A stretch of DNA of 64,000 nucleotides from Isoetes taiwanensis (GCA_021234155.1 JAJEKV010000055.1:913090-977089), one strand, 5' to 3'. Positions 49,699 to 61,266 are shown, counted from the first letter of the stretch. The notes: a model not told the origin generated them from the letters alone. A program made the numbers and translations.

Positions 49699-49765
49699 TA
49701 TTACTGACAGGATTAAAAAACCCCCGCCCTGAAGGGTTTTCGAGGGAAAAACTTTAGCAGTAATA
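49699..49765 (-). repeat. Core-hairpin element, copy 2
   Basis: Arms TATTACTG (49699-49706) and CAGTAATA (49758-49765) enclose a 51-bp loop. On the minus strand the loop carries the core TTTCCCTCGAAAACCC, followed by GGGCGGGGG. It sits about 65 bp right of the hexanucleotide microsatellite. Confidence 0.7.
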
Positions 49766-50202
49766 AGTATGCTGGCACGCTGTACAATTGTATAGGGAGA
49801 GCTTGGCCAATTTTGTGAATTCCTAGTTGCATTTCTATGTTATATTTTTTTCTTTGTGAATTGGTTCATCTGGTAGTTTTGGACACGTTCTCAAATTCAT
49901 TAGCATCCTTCATTGGCAGATAGAGTTTGACCTGACTCATTTGTTCTTCTCATAGATCTTTTTGTGGCAATGTTTTACTGTGGATACATAAAGACCTGTG
50001 TGAAGCATATCTGTTGGAATATCTACTTCTGTCTCATGCATCCTTTGGTTCTACAGCAATAACGATGGCAAAAAACGTCTTATTCCGATGGAAATGCATC
50101 TAAGTTCTATAGAAGATGTCCTATTACTAAGGCATTTAATGTATGCAATATTACATTTTTTTATTTTGCAGCAAACGTAAGGAGAATATGACAGTCTCTT
50201 AG

Positions 50203-50575
50203 ATTCCAAAGCAGAGATTCAAGGCATTGATTAGGTTTAGAAACAATAGAATTGCAACCAAATGATAGCATGTCATAATGGGACCCATCTGGTAGGAAAT
50301 GCAAGAGTCAATGGGTCTCCATGTACGACCTCAACAAAAATACATCACGATGCTCGACACCAGATATCAAGCATACTGGCCAAACCAGAGATTCAAGGCA
50401 TTGATTAGGTTTAAAGACAATAGAATTCTAAGATGATGTTATATCATGCTTGCAATCAAACTATAGATGTCATAATGGGACCCAACTGGCAGGGAATGCA
50501 AGAGTTGGCTCTCCATGTACAACCTTAGCATAACACATGACAATGTTAGGCAACAGACGTCAAGCCCCCTGACAT
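50203..50575. repeat. Imperfect 173-bp tandem duplication
   Basis: AGAGATTCAAGGCATTGATT recurs at 50213 and 50386. It is followed in both copies by CATAATGGGACCCA-CTGG and CTCCATGTAC. The copies are diverged and non-coding. Confidence 0.75.
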
Positions 50576-50812
50576 GCCCAAGCTGAGTTTTGATATAAAT
50601 ATTACCTAAATTGTTGATTTTGATGAGGACTCGCATCCGATAGGCTCTTTCATTCATTCATCTCAGCAGGTATTTTACATAGAGTAGACAGCCGCACATC
50701 ACAGGCTACCCAATAACTAAATATAAATTATTACAACTATATAGCTAAAAACAATTCCTCAATTGAGTTGTTAAAATAAAAATGTATGATGAGATGTTGG
50801 ATGATGTACCTT

Positions 50813-50891
50813 CTGAGGGCTTATCATTTTGGGATTTAAAAACCCCGCTCTTTTGGGTTTTCGAGGAAAAACCCTAGTGATAAGCCCTCAG
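50813..50891 (-). repeat. Core-hairpin element, copy 3
   Basis: Perfect 14-bp arms CTGAGGGCTTATCA (50813-50826) and TGATAAGCCCTCAG (50878-50891) surround a 51-bp loop with the minus-strand core TTCCTCGAAAACCC. The loop length equals that of copy 2, but the arms are unrelated in sequence to those of copies 1 and 2. Confidence 0.8.
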
Positions 50892-52593
50892 CAAGGGGCT
50901 TGGACAATTGTCAAGCTACTATCATTGTCCGCAAAATATATAAATATCAAATAATAAAAAAAGCACATGTTATTCAAATCCCTGCACAACATAAATGCTA
51001 AAACACATACATGAGATAACAAGGTGCTGCGCACGAAGGGTTGTCCTTCGGTGTCCTGAAGGGAAGTGCGCATAGTCTTTGATGCATAGTGCTCCGAACT
51101 AAGATTAAGTTCATGATTGTTTAACATCCTTGATCTCAATAAAACTAATGTTGAATTCAGATGTTACCTCCTCTAACGCACTAGTCCGGCTCAAAAATTA
51201 AAAGTTTGCAAGTTTTCGCGCAAAAATTCGCTTAATATGCTTTGCAAGTTGAAGCTCTGCTAAAAATATATGGCACAATAACAGGGGGTTATTTTTGTAT
51301 CTTTATACGTTTTTTCCTATGGTTTTGCTAAGATTCGATCGCCGTATTTTGAGGACGTACTAATGCGTACATCTAGAGTGCGCGTATGGTCACATTGATT
51401 TTTATGGCACTTTTTAACGGTGACACCTATGATTTTTGAGGATATCCCAAATGGAAGCATGCAAGGCTCGAAGAAGGATACTTTAGGGTTAATCGATTGC
51501 ATGTGGTTTTCTGGCAGGGCTGGGGGAGGGGAAGGGGGAGGGAGGTCTCGAACAAAGGTAGATTATGCTTATTTTAGGCTTATTTGAGCGTTCTGCAATC
51601 TGGCTTCACATCAACGCCACGATTCTATCAATCAGATAATAGATATCAGAAGCGGATCTTGCACGTATCAGATATCAAAAGAGGACTTCAACACGTATCT
51701 TGCACTCGTACCTGAATGTGTCGATTCCAAGGCTGATGTATCAATTGGTTGATATAGTTTTGTATGCTTTTAAGAATACATTATATCTTGAATAATTATG
51801 CATGTACGGACACACTCATAGTCAATCATTCAAGCTACTATTTTTAATGTAGCAGACAATTACAATAAATCCAATGCAACTGAGCCTAAAGCAAAGCAAC
51901 TCAAACTCGCAATTTTGTACACAGAATTTGTGGTGTTTGTACTGATTCATTATATACAAATCTTTGTATCTCGACACAATTTACATCTGCTCCTCCAAAT
52001 ACTATTATGATTGTCATCTTCTTTAAGTTGTTAATTGCTCTCATTTTGTCTGACATCATCTACTCAATCCAACCAAATGCCTCACATTACCTTTATAAAC
52101 GATGTCAAAATTTGAGATGCTTATTATCTTACTACAAAGCAGAGTTGGAAGTTATTAGATCTCCTTTTTCTATTAAACATCTCTTTTGAGTCATTATATT
52201 ACATCTCAATGCATGTCCAATGTATGAATATGAATGACCAAAGCATATTGCGGACATGTGCTTTTATATTTGTGGTACACGAAAATCATCCTACACATTT
52301 AGAAGTCCTAATTACTCAGATGGATAAGGTAATTATGCGAACCAATAGTTCTCCTATACACTGGCCACTGATATTTCCAACTCACAATAAAAGAACATCG
52401 TGCTTTATAGTAGAGGCCTCAATCAAGAGCTAGAGTATGCTAAAGGCGTCATGTCTAGCATTTATATTACATGGCAAATCAACAATGCCCCTCACATCAA
52501 TGCTCACGTTCTCATCTTCCTTCCGTTTTAGCATCATATCAAATATAAATGTCACCATATCCTTTATCCTGGCCAACAATCAAACAACCACCC
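50892..52593. other. Intergenic, nothing recognised
   Basis: AT-rich sequence with only short, unsupported frames. No repeats stronger than simple AT-rich tracts. Confidence 0.4.
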
Positions 52594-53463
52594 TCACTCT
52601 GGGAGGTTCTTGATGTCGTGGAGGCTTAGGTACGCCTCTCCTTGGATGATTACCGGGTTTAAGCTTGTGATGCCTAGCCCAAGTGGTGGAGCTGTCCCCG
52701 TGGTTCTCAGCCCCTCTTCAAAGCTTTGAAGTTCCTGCTTCGCTTGCTGCCTTTCTTGTGCCGGGTCGACGTCACTGATGTCCTCCATGTCCGACCCACG
52801 TCCTTCATCTTCCTCCTGCTCTTCCCTCTCGTACTCCAGAAGCATCTGCTCTTCTTCACCTGCTGCTATGGCCATAGGCTCAATATCTAGGGTTTGGACA
52901 GATGGTTCCCCTATCTGGGTCTGGGCCCTATGGCATATGAAAATAGCTACAGCTGCGGTGTATGAGGAGTATCTCCTCCTATTTACAGCTATGGACATAT
53001 AATTGGGTAAGCGACTGGCCTTATTTTCCAGTTATTTGTTTATCTTGGGGATGTCCTGCAGAGCTGTACGAAGGGCCATGCTTGGAGCAAGGTATCCTAT
53101 GCAAGGGGGAAGTTCTACTAGAGAAGGACCTATCTTTGCATGCAATTCAGCCATGATGTCCTGGTATTAGGGAGTAGCATTGATGGTTGCATCCACATCG
53201 ATCTCTTTCTGAAAATCAGCGAAGACCGAGTTGATGTCAGCCTCGGCCACATGCGCAGTGGCGTTATACCATCGCCTAAATGCAGATGTTGCCATCATGC
53301 TAGAAACAATAAGATATTCGATGTGTTTGCAGCTCCACAGACTTCGATTTATGTTGGATACTTTCTGCTTGGCTAACAGCAAAGTTTTATTCCATATCAT
53401 TGTGTTCAATTCTGACATTCGTGTATTCTTTATTTTACAGGTTGCCAAACTCTTTGGCTGCAT
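52594..53463 (-). pseudogene. Single ~290-codon frame with two TAA stops, acidic tail
   Basis: Read on the minus strand from 53463 to 52594, one frame is protein-like throughout and is interrupted only by TAA at 53167-53169 and 53032-53034. The N-terminal part is basic and helical ('WNKTLLLAKQKVSNINRSLW'). The middle reads 'AELHAKIGPSLVELPPCIGY'. The last third is acidic ('EEEQMLLEYEREEQEEDEGR') and is followed by 'GITSLNPVIIQGEAYLSLH'. No domain is recognised. It may be a retrogene or a transposon-encoded protein. The two stops make it a pseudogene unless they are spliced out. Confidence 0.4.
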
Positions 53464-53568
53464 GTAGATAATCTACATATATTCTTGTGAACCCCAAAAT
53501 AATAATCTCCTCTTCATTCCATTGCTCCGGCAAAATAAGATTGGACAAACAGAACGAATTAACATGAC

Positions 53569-54720
53569 CCTGGAGGACACTAGAGTTGTCCCTTGATGGA
53601 CCATAAATGGTTCATTTATACAGTTCACTTTAAAATTCATATAAAATCAATGGTATAAAATTCAGTTAAACCCTTTCTACATGTTAATATATGATAGTCA
53701 TGTTGCATAGGAAAAATAGTTAAAATTGCATATACCCCTAAAATTGAAAGTTATGCTTAGGTGAATCAAGGGGGGTCAGGTCCAGTTTGCTTCATGTTTA
53801 CATAATGTAAAACTGTCTCAACAAAAGGATTTTTTTGATTTTTTTCATTATAATGGTATTTTTCTATACGAGATAAGGATGAATACACAAAAAACCTTGT
53901 TCCATTCTGAAGTCTAGAAAGGAAGATATAGTCAGTCAAACATGACAGGGTCAAAACAGTTTTCTGTCTTCTGTGGACCAATAATGGTTCCCAGAAGGCT
54001 GTTTCAATTAAAATTCTACAACTTTTGCATGAAAGTGATTTTTTACTTCAAATTTGGTATATAAATAGTTGACTAATTGCTTCATGCATAAAAAATATTT
54101 GTTGGCCTATAATTTGAAGGTTCAACTTTGACATATAGTAACAATTTTAAGTGACTTTTAATTGATGTTTATTTTGTTATATTTGAAGGAAATTTATTGA
54201 AATTGTATGTCATTGAAAAAATCATACATGAATGCTTGTATGGACATGAAACCAATGAGAAAACAAGTAAAGAAAAAGAGCAAAAGGCACGATCATGATA
54301 AATCAATAAAGGTTTCTGTACCTAAGACCATTACTGGTCCACAGGCTTATTTTAAATTAATAACTTCTTTACCTTAGTCGATCTCAAGCTGAATTTTAGG
54401 ATATCAGTATTTCATGAGCTCCTCTATCAATAAAAAATATCTATTGCTAGATTTGGGCTAAAACTTTTAGTATTAGTTTCAAGTTATCATCAAATGTTTT
54501 CCATGTTTGATCTCTAGATTTATGCCTTGAAAATGAACTTCAAACACCATATTTCAAAGCTTCCCAAAGCTAAGAAAGCAATGCAAGATGAACCAAGGAA
54601 AAAATATGAAAAGGTATGACTAAAGAAGATCAAGATAGACTGTTATGCCGATGCCAATTATTGGTCCACATGACCTCTCATTTAAAAGTCAAGAACATCA
54701 TCATCTTAATCAATTCTTTA
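53569..54720 (+). repeat. Degenerate long tandem repeat with GGACCA...TGGTCC core
   Basis: Near-palindromic cores of the form GGACCA-N-TGGT(T/C)C occur at about 53594, 53968, 54325 and 54645, spaced 374, 357 and 320 bp. Each is followed by an A/T-rich 'ATTAAAA...' stretch and, in two copies, by CTATCAATAAAAAATAT-like text. The units have diverged strongly. Relatives occur at 7.1 kb and, inverted, at 56.15 kb. No coding potential. Confidence 0.55.
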
Positions 54721-55864
54721 GAATATAGTTCATACCACACTATATATAACAACATTAGTTCATTAGGAAGGATTGTCTATCTAAAAGGTAATATCGAAGC
54801 ACAAAAATTAAGTAGTTTTGAATATCTACTTACACCTTTCAAAGATTATCTTATAGACGATGAGAAATCATAATATCATTGTAGGGGACAAAATGAATAG
54901 AGCGAGCACAAATAAATAGAGAAATTTTCTCAATCCAGTTGGTTTAATTCTGGACTTGTAAATAGTCCATGCTTATTTATATTCAAATCTTATATATAAT
55001 ATATTATTCTAACATGAAATTTGAGATTTATATTGTCAACAAAGGTTCAAATTTATAAAATTTATAGCCTATCATAAAAAGTTGATCTACATGTACTATG
55101 GTCCTACTTAGACTACAACACTTTGGAGCAGCCACACATTGACTAACTGTATAATAGTAAAAAGTAAGTAGGTTTCTTCATTTTTTTTTCTAATAAGACC
55201 ATACAAAGGACCTCAATATCCATTTTTATCATATATTATGTCATTTAAAAGGCTTATGGGAGAAATGTAGTGCAATAAGTTAATATTTTAGATAAACTAG
55301 AAAAACAGGTACAGAAAGTCTTTTGATCTATTTATTTATAGTCATGGCTAAACTTCATGATATTGTCCTCCATTCATCAATAACCATCACTACCTACATC
55401 ATTGTTGAGTTTTAGACCTATAAGGGTATAATCAACACACTTTGGAACCTTTCTTTGTGTTCATCCTGTTATATTAGATCTTGTTTAGATCTACATAACG
55501 CATGGTTATACCCTAGTTATACTATATTTATGTTGATAAAGTAAATTCCTATATAGAGTTAATTAGAATGCATCATTTACTATCCTTATGAGACTTATAG
55601 ATGGGGTTTATTGGAGCACTTTAACCTATATTTTTATTTTGAATTCTATACAATATTTCTTTAGTTAATGACGATACTAATATAATATATAAACATCTAA
55701 AAAATTCCTTGGACTATAGCTTGTCTAGTTAAGGACTCATTGTCATAAAAATTAAGTCAAAACTTGTAATAATAAGAGAGAAATAATTCTTGAACCTCAT
55801 GCAGCATTTTTAAGAAAAATAGGGTTTGACGACTTAAATTGATATCAAATGATAGCGGCCAAAC
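54721..55864. other. Very AT-rich intergenic DNA
   Basis: No gene or defined repeat seen. Confidence 0.4.
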
Positions 55865-56155
55865 ATGGAAACATGCAAATCGATATGTTTTATCATAATA
55901 TATCAATTAATTTCATATTTAGCAAGATTTAGACACTTTTATGCTAGAAAATTGAAGAATGCAGTTCTAGAGTGCTGTAAAAACTGCCAAATTCTCCAAA
56001 GTTTGAACAATCATACCAATATAAAGGTGAATCTAGTGGTCATGAAATTCTCACAGGTCGTTAAGAATCAAGTGAAGACTCAAATAGTAGTGGTGTAGTT
56101 TAAAATTAAAATGTCTCTTGTGAGATATATGGGTTTAAGTGGCAGGGGGTATGGT

Positions 56156-56189
56156 GGACCATTTCTGGTCCATGGACCAGAAATGGTCC
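56156..56189. repeat. Perfect 34-bp palindrome
   Basis: GGACCATTTCTGGTCC (56156-56171) and its reverse complement (56174-56189) are separated by AT, itself symmetric. It is followed by GGGACAACTCTAGTGTT, the inverse of the text beside the repeat core at about 53578. It is therefore an inverted insertion of the same repeat family into the gypsy remnant. Confidence 0.9.
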
Positions 56190-57186
56190 CCGGGACAACT
56201 CTAGTGTTAAGAAGTTTTGTGTTTGAAAAACAGTCCAAACGGGAGGAATATTTGCCCTTTGTAGAGTTCGCTTACAACAACGCATATCACACATGAACCA
56301 AAATGAGCCCCTTTATGGCAATGATGGGTAGAAACTCAAGATCATATACTGGGACTAACCAAGCCCTGAAAACTGATGCAGCTATCCATATGTTGGAAGA
56401 TATGCAAGCCATATTATATCAGTGTAGGGCAAACTTAAATAAGGCTCAAGATCGAGCCAAACTAAATGCCAACAAACATCGTAGGGAGGTAACCTTCAAG
56501 GAAGGTGAGTATGCATTCTTACGAATAGTTTCCCTCGGCACTCAAGGTTGGGACCTTGAAGCCACTGGTCAAGGGAAAGATTCCCAAATTGACGCCCCGA
56601 TATGCTGGATCCTTCAAAGTGTTAAGAAGGATCAATGAGATAGCATATGAGTTAGAGCTTCCAGATGGAATAGGAGTGCATCATGTATTCCATGTAAGCC
56701 AACTCAAGAAAGCAATATTGTCTACGGACAACGTAATTGCTCCAACAACAATACCCCTAGCCCTTAGCTCTGAGGTAACTCCTGAGGCAATTCTAGACAC
56801 TCGCATTCAGAAGCTGTGCAATAGAGATATTGCAGAGTACTTGATTTTGTGGCGACGTCAATCACTCTCGGAGGTCACATGGGAGAGTGAAGAGTACGTG
56901 CAGCAAAACCCTCATTTAACTCAAAATCCGTGCAGGCCACAGAAAGACTAGCTGAGTCAATGTGAGATTAGTTATCTAGTACAATAAATTATGGGCTTGC
57001 ATTAGGGATGGCAAGTAAGGACGTCCGCAAACTATGAGCTACAAAACCATGGTCACGAGGTAACCCAGGGAACGGGTTTCTGAAGGGACTAGGTGACGAA
57101 ACCATGGTCACGAGGTGACCCAGGGAATGGGTTTCGAAATACACTCCCACAATCCTTGGGGACCAAGGATTGGAAAGGGGGAGGTA

Positions 57187-57631
57187 TGTTATGAACATGT
57201 TAAGATACATGGGGCACAGGTAAACTAAATTACAAATCCTTAGCTATGCAAACAAATCCCTCATTAAGAGGTGAGGTGGCATGGCCCAATTGGATGGGCA
57301 AGCCAACAGCCATCGGGCTGGGCTGTGGCGCAGGTAGCCTCCCGGGTCTACCATATCAGAGATTGATTTGATTCCAGGAGGGATCTAGAAGCCAGGATAT
57401 GGATCGATTTGGCCAAATCGGCCCTTGGGCTTCAGGGAAGGAAGGAAGGAAGGAAGGAAGGTATTTTTATCGTCCACGGACATGAAGGGGGAGCCCTTCA
57501 TGTCCCAGTTTGGGGTTCTGTATATAAGACCAATATTTTCTTGAAGGGGGTAGCATACTGTAAGCAAGAGCAGTTCCTGGGCAAATCTCTGATTGCAAAC
57601 GTCAATCTAAGTCTTCAGGGAAGACTGTAAC
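57187..57631 (+). repeat. Gypsy LTR with TATA box and (GGAA)n tract
   Basis: Starts TGTTATGAAC right after the polypurine tract, as is usual for Ty3/gypsy LTRs. It contains a GGAA microsatellite (57436-57461), a short hairpin CATGAAGGG/CCCTTCATG and a TATA box TATATAAG (57521-57528), as expected for the promoter between U3 and R. The right end is placed at ...GACTGTAAC, by eye. Confidence 0.6.
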
Positions 57632-57830
57632 GCCGTGGAGGGATCAGGGATCCCGAGGGCAGAGGAGGAAGGTGTAGATTGATGCGCTTTGTGGCATCTT
57701 TGAAGCCAAGATCCATTTCACTATGGTTCTTTATTTTTTAGCACATTGTGAGAAGCCCCTACATGTCGGTCAATGATTTTATGTAGGTAAAGCTACTGTA
57801 CAGAAATACACAAAAAAAATAACTTTTGCT

Positions 57831-58431
57831 TTGGCTTCAAAGACCATGCTTTACAAGAGGTTCATTGCTTTATCAACAGGCCAAAGATTGTTAGATATAA
57901 ACAAGGAATTTCAAGATGCTACAAGTATACCTAATATCTTTGGAACAGTTGATGGTTCTCATGTGTATTTGTACAAAAAACCATGGAGCAAGAATAAGGG
58001 TGATGATTATTACTCGAGGCACAAGGCATTCCTACCGAATGCAAGGCGTAGTTACTCACTCAAGGTGGTTCATTAATGTTTGTGTGAGCATGACTGGTTC
58101 TGTTCATGATGCAAATTAGTTCAAAAAGGGTTTGTTGTATAAGAGGCTAGTTGCCAAACAAACATTGCAGGGTCCAACAGTTCAGATGAGTGGTAAAAAA
58201 AATTTAGTAAAGTGCTAATGACAGATCATGATATTAATGTCACAATTCCACCAATGTTGCTCGAGGATTCAGTATATCCCAGTCGGAGATTCCTTCTCAA
58301 AGTGTTTCCTGATGGGAAAGGTGCCTATGTTAGATTCAACAAGAGAATTTGCAGAGGTAGAGTGTGTGTGGAAAATGGCTTTAGTATAGTTAAAGAGAAT
58401 TCTAAAAGCATTGCCAATTCATATTGGTAGA
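57831..58431 (+). pseudogene. PIF/Harbinger (HARBI1-like) DDE transposase remnant
   Basis: Nuclease domain of a PIF/Harbinger transposase in three frames. 'IFGTVDGSHVYLYKKPWSK' carries the first catalytic Asp (57951-57953). 'VSMTGSVHDAN' carries the second (58108-58110) and is followed by an in-frame TAG. 'RVCVENGFSIVKENSK' carries the third, Glu (58371-58373). The order and spacing match DDE_Tnp_4. The N-terminal part, the companion Myb-like ORF and terminal inverted repeats were not found, so it is a dead fragment. Confidence 0.75.
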
Positions 58432-59067
58432 GCAGCCAAAATTATCTATGCATCATGCGTTTTGTGGAATTTCTGTATTATGCAGGAGCTTGAACTTGAG
58501 TACTTACCATTGCTTGAACTTGAGTACTTACCATTGCTTGGTACCTGTTTGCTAATTCTATCGATTTTAGTTTAGTAAAAAGTAGGAAATGAGGCATGAT
58601 GCATGTACATGCATTTTCATAGCTATAGCATTTTCTGTATCTATATCTTTTCGCATTTTGAATGTTAAAGGTTCTTCACATAGACAAATGAGCCGGTTCT
58701 TTCCGGGAGGTCAATCTAGAAGTGATAAAATATATTTTGCTATGCCAATAAGTAGTTGCTATTTGCAAAGATAATCAACTCTTTTAAATTGGGATTTTCC
58801 GGTCTGGCTAAAAAGCTTTTTAGAATTTTTTCTTGCCTGATTTCCTAAGGTTTTAAGGAGTTTAGACGCCGTGAAAAAATTTCGATTGTCCAAAAATTGA
58901 AAAAAAATCAGCTTACTATGATTTACTATGATTTGGAGGTTTTGATTTCATTTACCTCCACCTTAGTTTAGGGTTCGTTCGTGGGAAAACCTCCGCGGTT
59001 TTGAAATACAGCAGTAGCTCTTTTGGTTCCTCTTTTTTTGCAAAGACGGCAAAGACCTTTATCCGCC
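58432..59067 (+). promoter_or_regulatory. Upstream region of the 59-kb gene
   Basis: 58788-58920 resembles 48412-48545, upstream of the coiled-coil gene (shared landmarks: TTTGGGTTTTACCGG-like start, TTTCTAAGGTTTT, AAAAAATTTCG-TT). The last 100 bases before the ATG at 59068 are more GC-rich and contain CTTTTTTTGCAAAGACGGC, a plausible 5' UTR. No TATA box is assigned with confidence. Confidence 0.35.
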
Positions 59068-61266
59068 ATGGCGGAGGATCTTCTCGCAAATTGTAAAAGA
59101 TCCTACATATCTCTTGAAGCAAAGATGATTGCTTTCGGGATTCATCAACCGGGTAAGAAAACCATTTTGTTTTTTAGTCCGCCGATCTTAGAAGAAATTA
59201 GTCAGAAGAAGTGCATCTTTGTCTCAGATTTTTCAACATGTATGTAGTGGCCCTATTAATGTTTGTCTTTAATCGCTGTACAAAATCTGCAAACCCAATG
59301 CATGTATTCAAAAGCTTTGATATGATTGCCAAATTTTCTTTTTTTATACAGTTAAGAAGTATATGCATAGAATTATGCTTGCATCTACATTGAATCATAT
59401 ATAAAACAATAATAAATTAACAATATTGATATGTTTGAAGGGAAAATGTTTTGTACACGTTTGCTTTGAGAGTTCTTTGGAGATGCATTGAAATTTTTCC
59501 CTGTGCATGCATGTCATGATCAGCAAGATGGGTATGCCTGTATTTTATTGTACCAAATGCTGCCAAACCATAAGCAGAGATCGTGGTGGAAGGTAAGCCA
59601 TGCTTTCTCTTTTTAGTTTGTTCTTAAAAAATGCTTTGGGTTCGCCTAAAATTAGATGTTAGATCTCAAACATGAATTGACATTTCTGCAGGTTGTGCGC
59701 TTAGATTCATCTGCTTTGGTAGGGTGCATTCTCTTTATGCAGACTTGCCTCATTACTAGCATCATTGATGCACAAACAATAAGCTCAAAGCACAAGCATG
59801 CATAATAGCTATTTTTATCTGTTTGTTACCTTTATCTCACAGCATAATCATTTGGCAGGATTTTGATGTGTTTGCAAGATTCTCATAGGCATTTTGCCAA
59901 AAGACAACAACTGAAAACATGAATAGCAATAGCAATAGGCCCCCAGCTAAAACATCAGGTAATTTTTAAAAATAAGTCCTTAGGAGACATACTCAAACTA
60001 CAGCATATAGGGGAACATTCAAGGTACCAGCTTATTACAGGATAGTTTCATTGCTCTTCTCAAGTTTTCTGCCATGTTATAGGTTTTTGGAAATAACAAT
60101 GTCTCATGTTTGAACTACCGTGTCCATTGAATGTATTGCAGGGATGGCAATTTCGTCGTGTGGATGATCATGAATTCAAAAAGTAGAAATATTGGCATTA
60201 TTTTGTATTTCTTTCTTGAGGTAGTTCCTCTTTCATCTGCGTCATAGATAACTAGCGGATTTATTTTGTCAAATGCACAGATTATCAAATTTAACTATTT
60301 TTTGAGATCTTTCCTATCTTCTGTATTAGATCTTTCCTTTGTTTGATTGTCAAATGCCTTCTTTATACATTTTGATCTGTTATTTCTTTACCCTTTATCA
60401 AGTTGATGGCAGGGATATTTCGACATGAAGAGGATCTTGAGCTTTATTTATATCGCTCGACTTCACCAGTCTTTATCTGAACATAGGTGCATTTTCATAT
60501 CCTTTAGTCCTCCTTTTCATGAAACGTCATTGCACAGGCCAAAGCTTTTATTTATGAAAGAGCTAAAAAGGCGACTGGGAATCCTGGGGTAAAAGACATT
60601 ATTGCAAGCAGGTAAGAACATATTCTCTCTTAGAGGTGATATAAGGGCGGTTACATATAGCCTCATTTTTCTTTTGGAAAAGAATGGGCATAGAGACTTT
60701 TCACAGCAATAAATGGGCTCTGTTTACGTTCTCATTGGGAAATGGAAAGTTGGTGCTCCTTAGTTCATCTCTATGTCCATTTATAGGAGCTTAAAACATG
60801 CCACGAACAACTCGACCTGGGGGAATGAAGAAGTTGCGTTTAAATCTTCATGATGGAGCAAATATATGTGCATATTGCTTCTTCATAAGATTAATCCAAA
60901 TTCTTCTTTAGCCAATTGCTTATACTTTAAAATTAAGCTTTTTTTCTATTTTCTGATGTGCGGGTGGGTGCACTTCATGGTGAAGCTTGGTTGTTGCATC
61001 AGATCCTTCTTTCCTAAAGCATACATCCAAGTTTGTTCTATTGATGTCTTCTTAGGTTAAAATAGGTTGTAGCATCTTCTTAGGCTTTAATCCCTTTCTA
61101 TTTTTATTTACTTGCAAATTCATTTAATCCTCCTTACTATCTAAATATCTTGAGTCCAAGGAATAAATGATATAAATACAGTGAGCATTCAATAACAGCT
61201 TATTATGGACATCCGAGTGTAGTTGCAGTTCTGCAAGAAGAGGAAAGTATTTTGCTTTTACTACAG
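59068..61266 (+). CDS. Multi-exon gene of unknown function (partial model)
   Basis: Small exons with GT-AG borders join in frame: 59068-59152 (MAEDLLANCKRSYISLEAKM...), 59483-59592 (ALKFFPVHACHDQQDGYACI, then 'MLPNHKQRSWWK'), 59692-59718 (VVRLDSSAL), 59889-59958 (FCQKTTTENMNSNSNRPPAK), 60004-60023 and 60142-60182 (GWQFRRVDDHEFK). The next junction is unresolved: a block at 60420-60480 reads either 'GIFRHEEDLELYLYRST' or another frame. Then 60538-60611 (AKAFIYERAKKATGNPGVKD) joins 61182-61266 ('AYYGHPSVVAVLQEEESILL') in phase. Further exons may follow (open frame after an AG at 61821). The chance of so many phase matches is low, so I take it as a real gene. I do not recognise the protein. Confidence 0.55.

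Larger units (their letters stand above)
55865..57631 (+). mobile_element. 3' end of a Ty3/gypsy chromovirus with its LTR
   Basis: Retains the integrase C-terminal part, chromodomain and 3' LTR. A possible integrase zinc-finger trace is 'ARKLKNAVLECCKNCQILQ' (55940-56005, weak). Clear integrase text starts at 56217: 'LPFVEFAYNNAYH', a TGA at 56294-56296, then 'MSPFMAMMGRNSRSY' and 'AKLNANKHRREVTFKEGEY'. After a shift near 56545 comes 'KLTPRYAGSFKVLRRINEIA' and a 'VFHVSQLKK' motif. The chromodomain-like end (about 56770-56930) reads 'EAILDTRIQKLCNRDIAEYL' and ends TWESEEYVQQ. A polypurine tract GGAAAGGGGGAGG (57171-57183) precedes the LTR. The 5' LTR, gag, protease and RT are absent. Confidence 0.8.

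Noticed and set aside
49495-49707. ORF encoding an Asn-Lys repeat protein
   Set aside because: It is simply the translation of the (AAGAAT)n microsatellite.
52594-53463. Organelle-derived gene with U-to-C RNA editing of stop codons (known in ferns and hornworts)
   Set aside because: The protein does not resemble any organellar gene I know, and such editing does not act on nuclear transcripts.
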